Of a stretch of DNA of 7,009 nucleotides, positions 6,571-7,009 are shown piece by piece. Below the pieces are notes generated by a model. It was not told the DNA's origin, did not search any database, and was given only the letters and a program-made list of their open reading frames with translations. This DNA is from CAZYXZ01 sp964651395 (GTDB lineage Bacteria > Actinomycetota > Actinomycetes > BP-191). Position numbers and translations under genes: made by a program. The stretch is taken from the NCBI GenBank assembly GCA_964651395.1, contig CAZYXZ010000106.1:1-7009 (forward strand). Direction: 5' to 3'. Every line of letters starts with the position of its first letter. Position 1 is the stretch's first letter.

Positions 6571-7009
6571 GTGGCCAAGTTCGTCGTCCGCAGGCTGATC
6601 CAGCTGGTCCCGATCCTTTTCGGGCTGTCGATCCTCGTCTTCATCTTCATCCGGGCCTTGCCCGGCGGCCCCGAGGACTCCCTCCTGGGTGAACGGGGCA
6701 CCCCCGAGGCGCGCGCGGAGATCCGCCAGCTCTACGGCCTCGACCGGCCGATCCACGTGCAGTACGGAAGCTTCCTGAAGCAGGTCGGGACCGGCGACTT
6801 CGGCCAGTCGATCGCGACCCGCCGTCCGGTCACCGAGGAGATCCGCCGCCGGTTCCCCGCGACCGTCGAACTGACCGGCGCGGCCATCCTCTTCGCCGTC
6901 GGCCTGGGCATCCCGCTCGGCTTCTGGGCGGCGCGAAGAGCGCACACCTGGGTCGACCGCCTGTCGATGGCCGGGTCGCTGCTCGGCATCTCGGTGCCGG
7001 TGTTCTTCC
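6571..7009 (+). CDS. ABC transporter permease, DppB/OppB type (N-terminal part, cut by right edge)
   Basis: The frame is open from GTG 6571 to the end of the window (146 residues; full members have about 310-330). GGAG at 6559-6562, eight bases upstream, supports the start. A first transmembrane helix spans about residues 9-28, after the positively charged FVVRRL segment. A long extracytoplasmic loop follows, with the family pattern RALPGGPED, YGLDRP and GDFGQS. RRFPATVEL at 93-101 leads into a second helix (about 101-120), and a third begins near 133. This arrangement is standard for the first permease of peptide/nickel importers, which pairs with a DppC-like permease and two ATPases. It should share an operon with the preceding binding protein. 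The conserved EAA loop that contacts the ATPase lies beyond the window. Codon use matches the neighbours. Confidence 0.93.
   Translation, partial: MAKFVVRRLIQLVPILFGLSILVFIFIRALPGGPEDSLLGERGTPEARAEIRQLYGLDRPIHVQYGSFLKQVGTGDFGQSIATRRPVTEEIRRRFPATVELTGAAILFAVGLGIPLGFWAARRAHTWVDRLSMAGSLLGISVPVFF

Noticed and set aside
4930..6945. 671-codon minus-strand open frame opposite the lipoprotein and permease genes
   Set aside because: It is antisense to two clearly recognisable proteins. Its product is a low-complexity Arg/Val/Leu/Gly/Asp-rich string with no domain. Long antisense frames are expected at this GC content.

Overview
The window is very GC-rich. Its codons end almost always in G or C, most genes start with GTG, and most starts follow a GGAGG-like ribosome binding site. 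This fits a high-GC actinobacterium (Actinomycetota); the genus cannot be fixed from the sequence alone. It reads as ordinary chromosomal housekeeping and transport DNA. I see no insertion sequence, phage gene, CRISPR array, tRNA or rRNA.

Layout, left to right. (1) On the minus strand are a universal stress protein (UspA family, ATP-binding type) and, just downstream of it at the left edge, the N-terminal fragment of a second gene that resembles an alpha/beta hydrolase. (2) A 104-base divergent intergenic region separates these from metH. (3) On the plus strand is a complete cobalamin-dependent methionine synthase, metH (1156 residues, all four modules present). It overlaps by four bases (GTGA) with a HAD-superfamily phosphatase-like gene. 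(4) A gap of about 90 bases holds a -10-like element, a short inverted repeat and a perfect 7-bp hairpin. (5) A solute-binding lipoprotein of the peptide/nickel/opine ABC family (SBP family 5) is followed after 36 bases by the first 146 residues of a DppB/OppB-type permease, cut by the right edge.

How they work together. MetH makes methionine from homocysteine and methyltetrahydrofolate using B12. The HAD protein is translated from the same message, but its substrate cannot be read from the sequence. The binding protein and permease are the first two genes of an ABC importer operon whose second permease and ATPases should lie past the right edge. Nothing ties the importer to methionine metabolism beyond adjacency.

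The items most worth a second look are small: a 16-bp perfect palindrome at the metH/HAD junction, the hairpin and uncertain start of the lipoprotein gene, and the truncated left-edge gene. I found no convincing new system.
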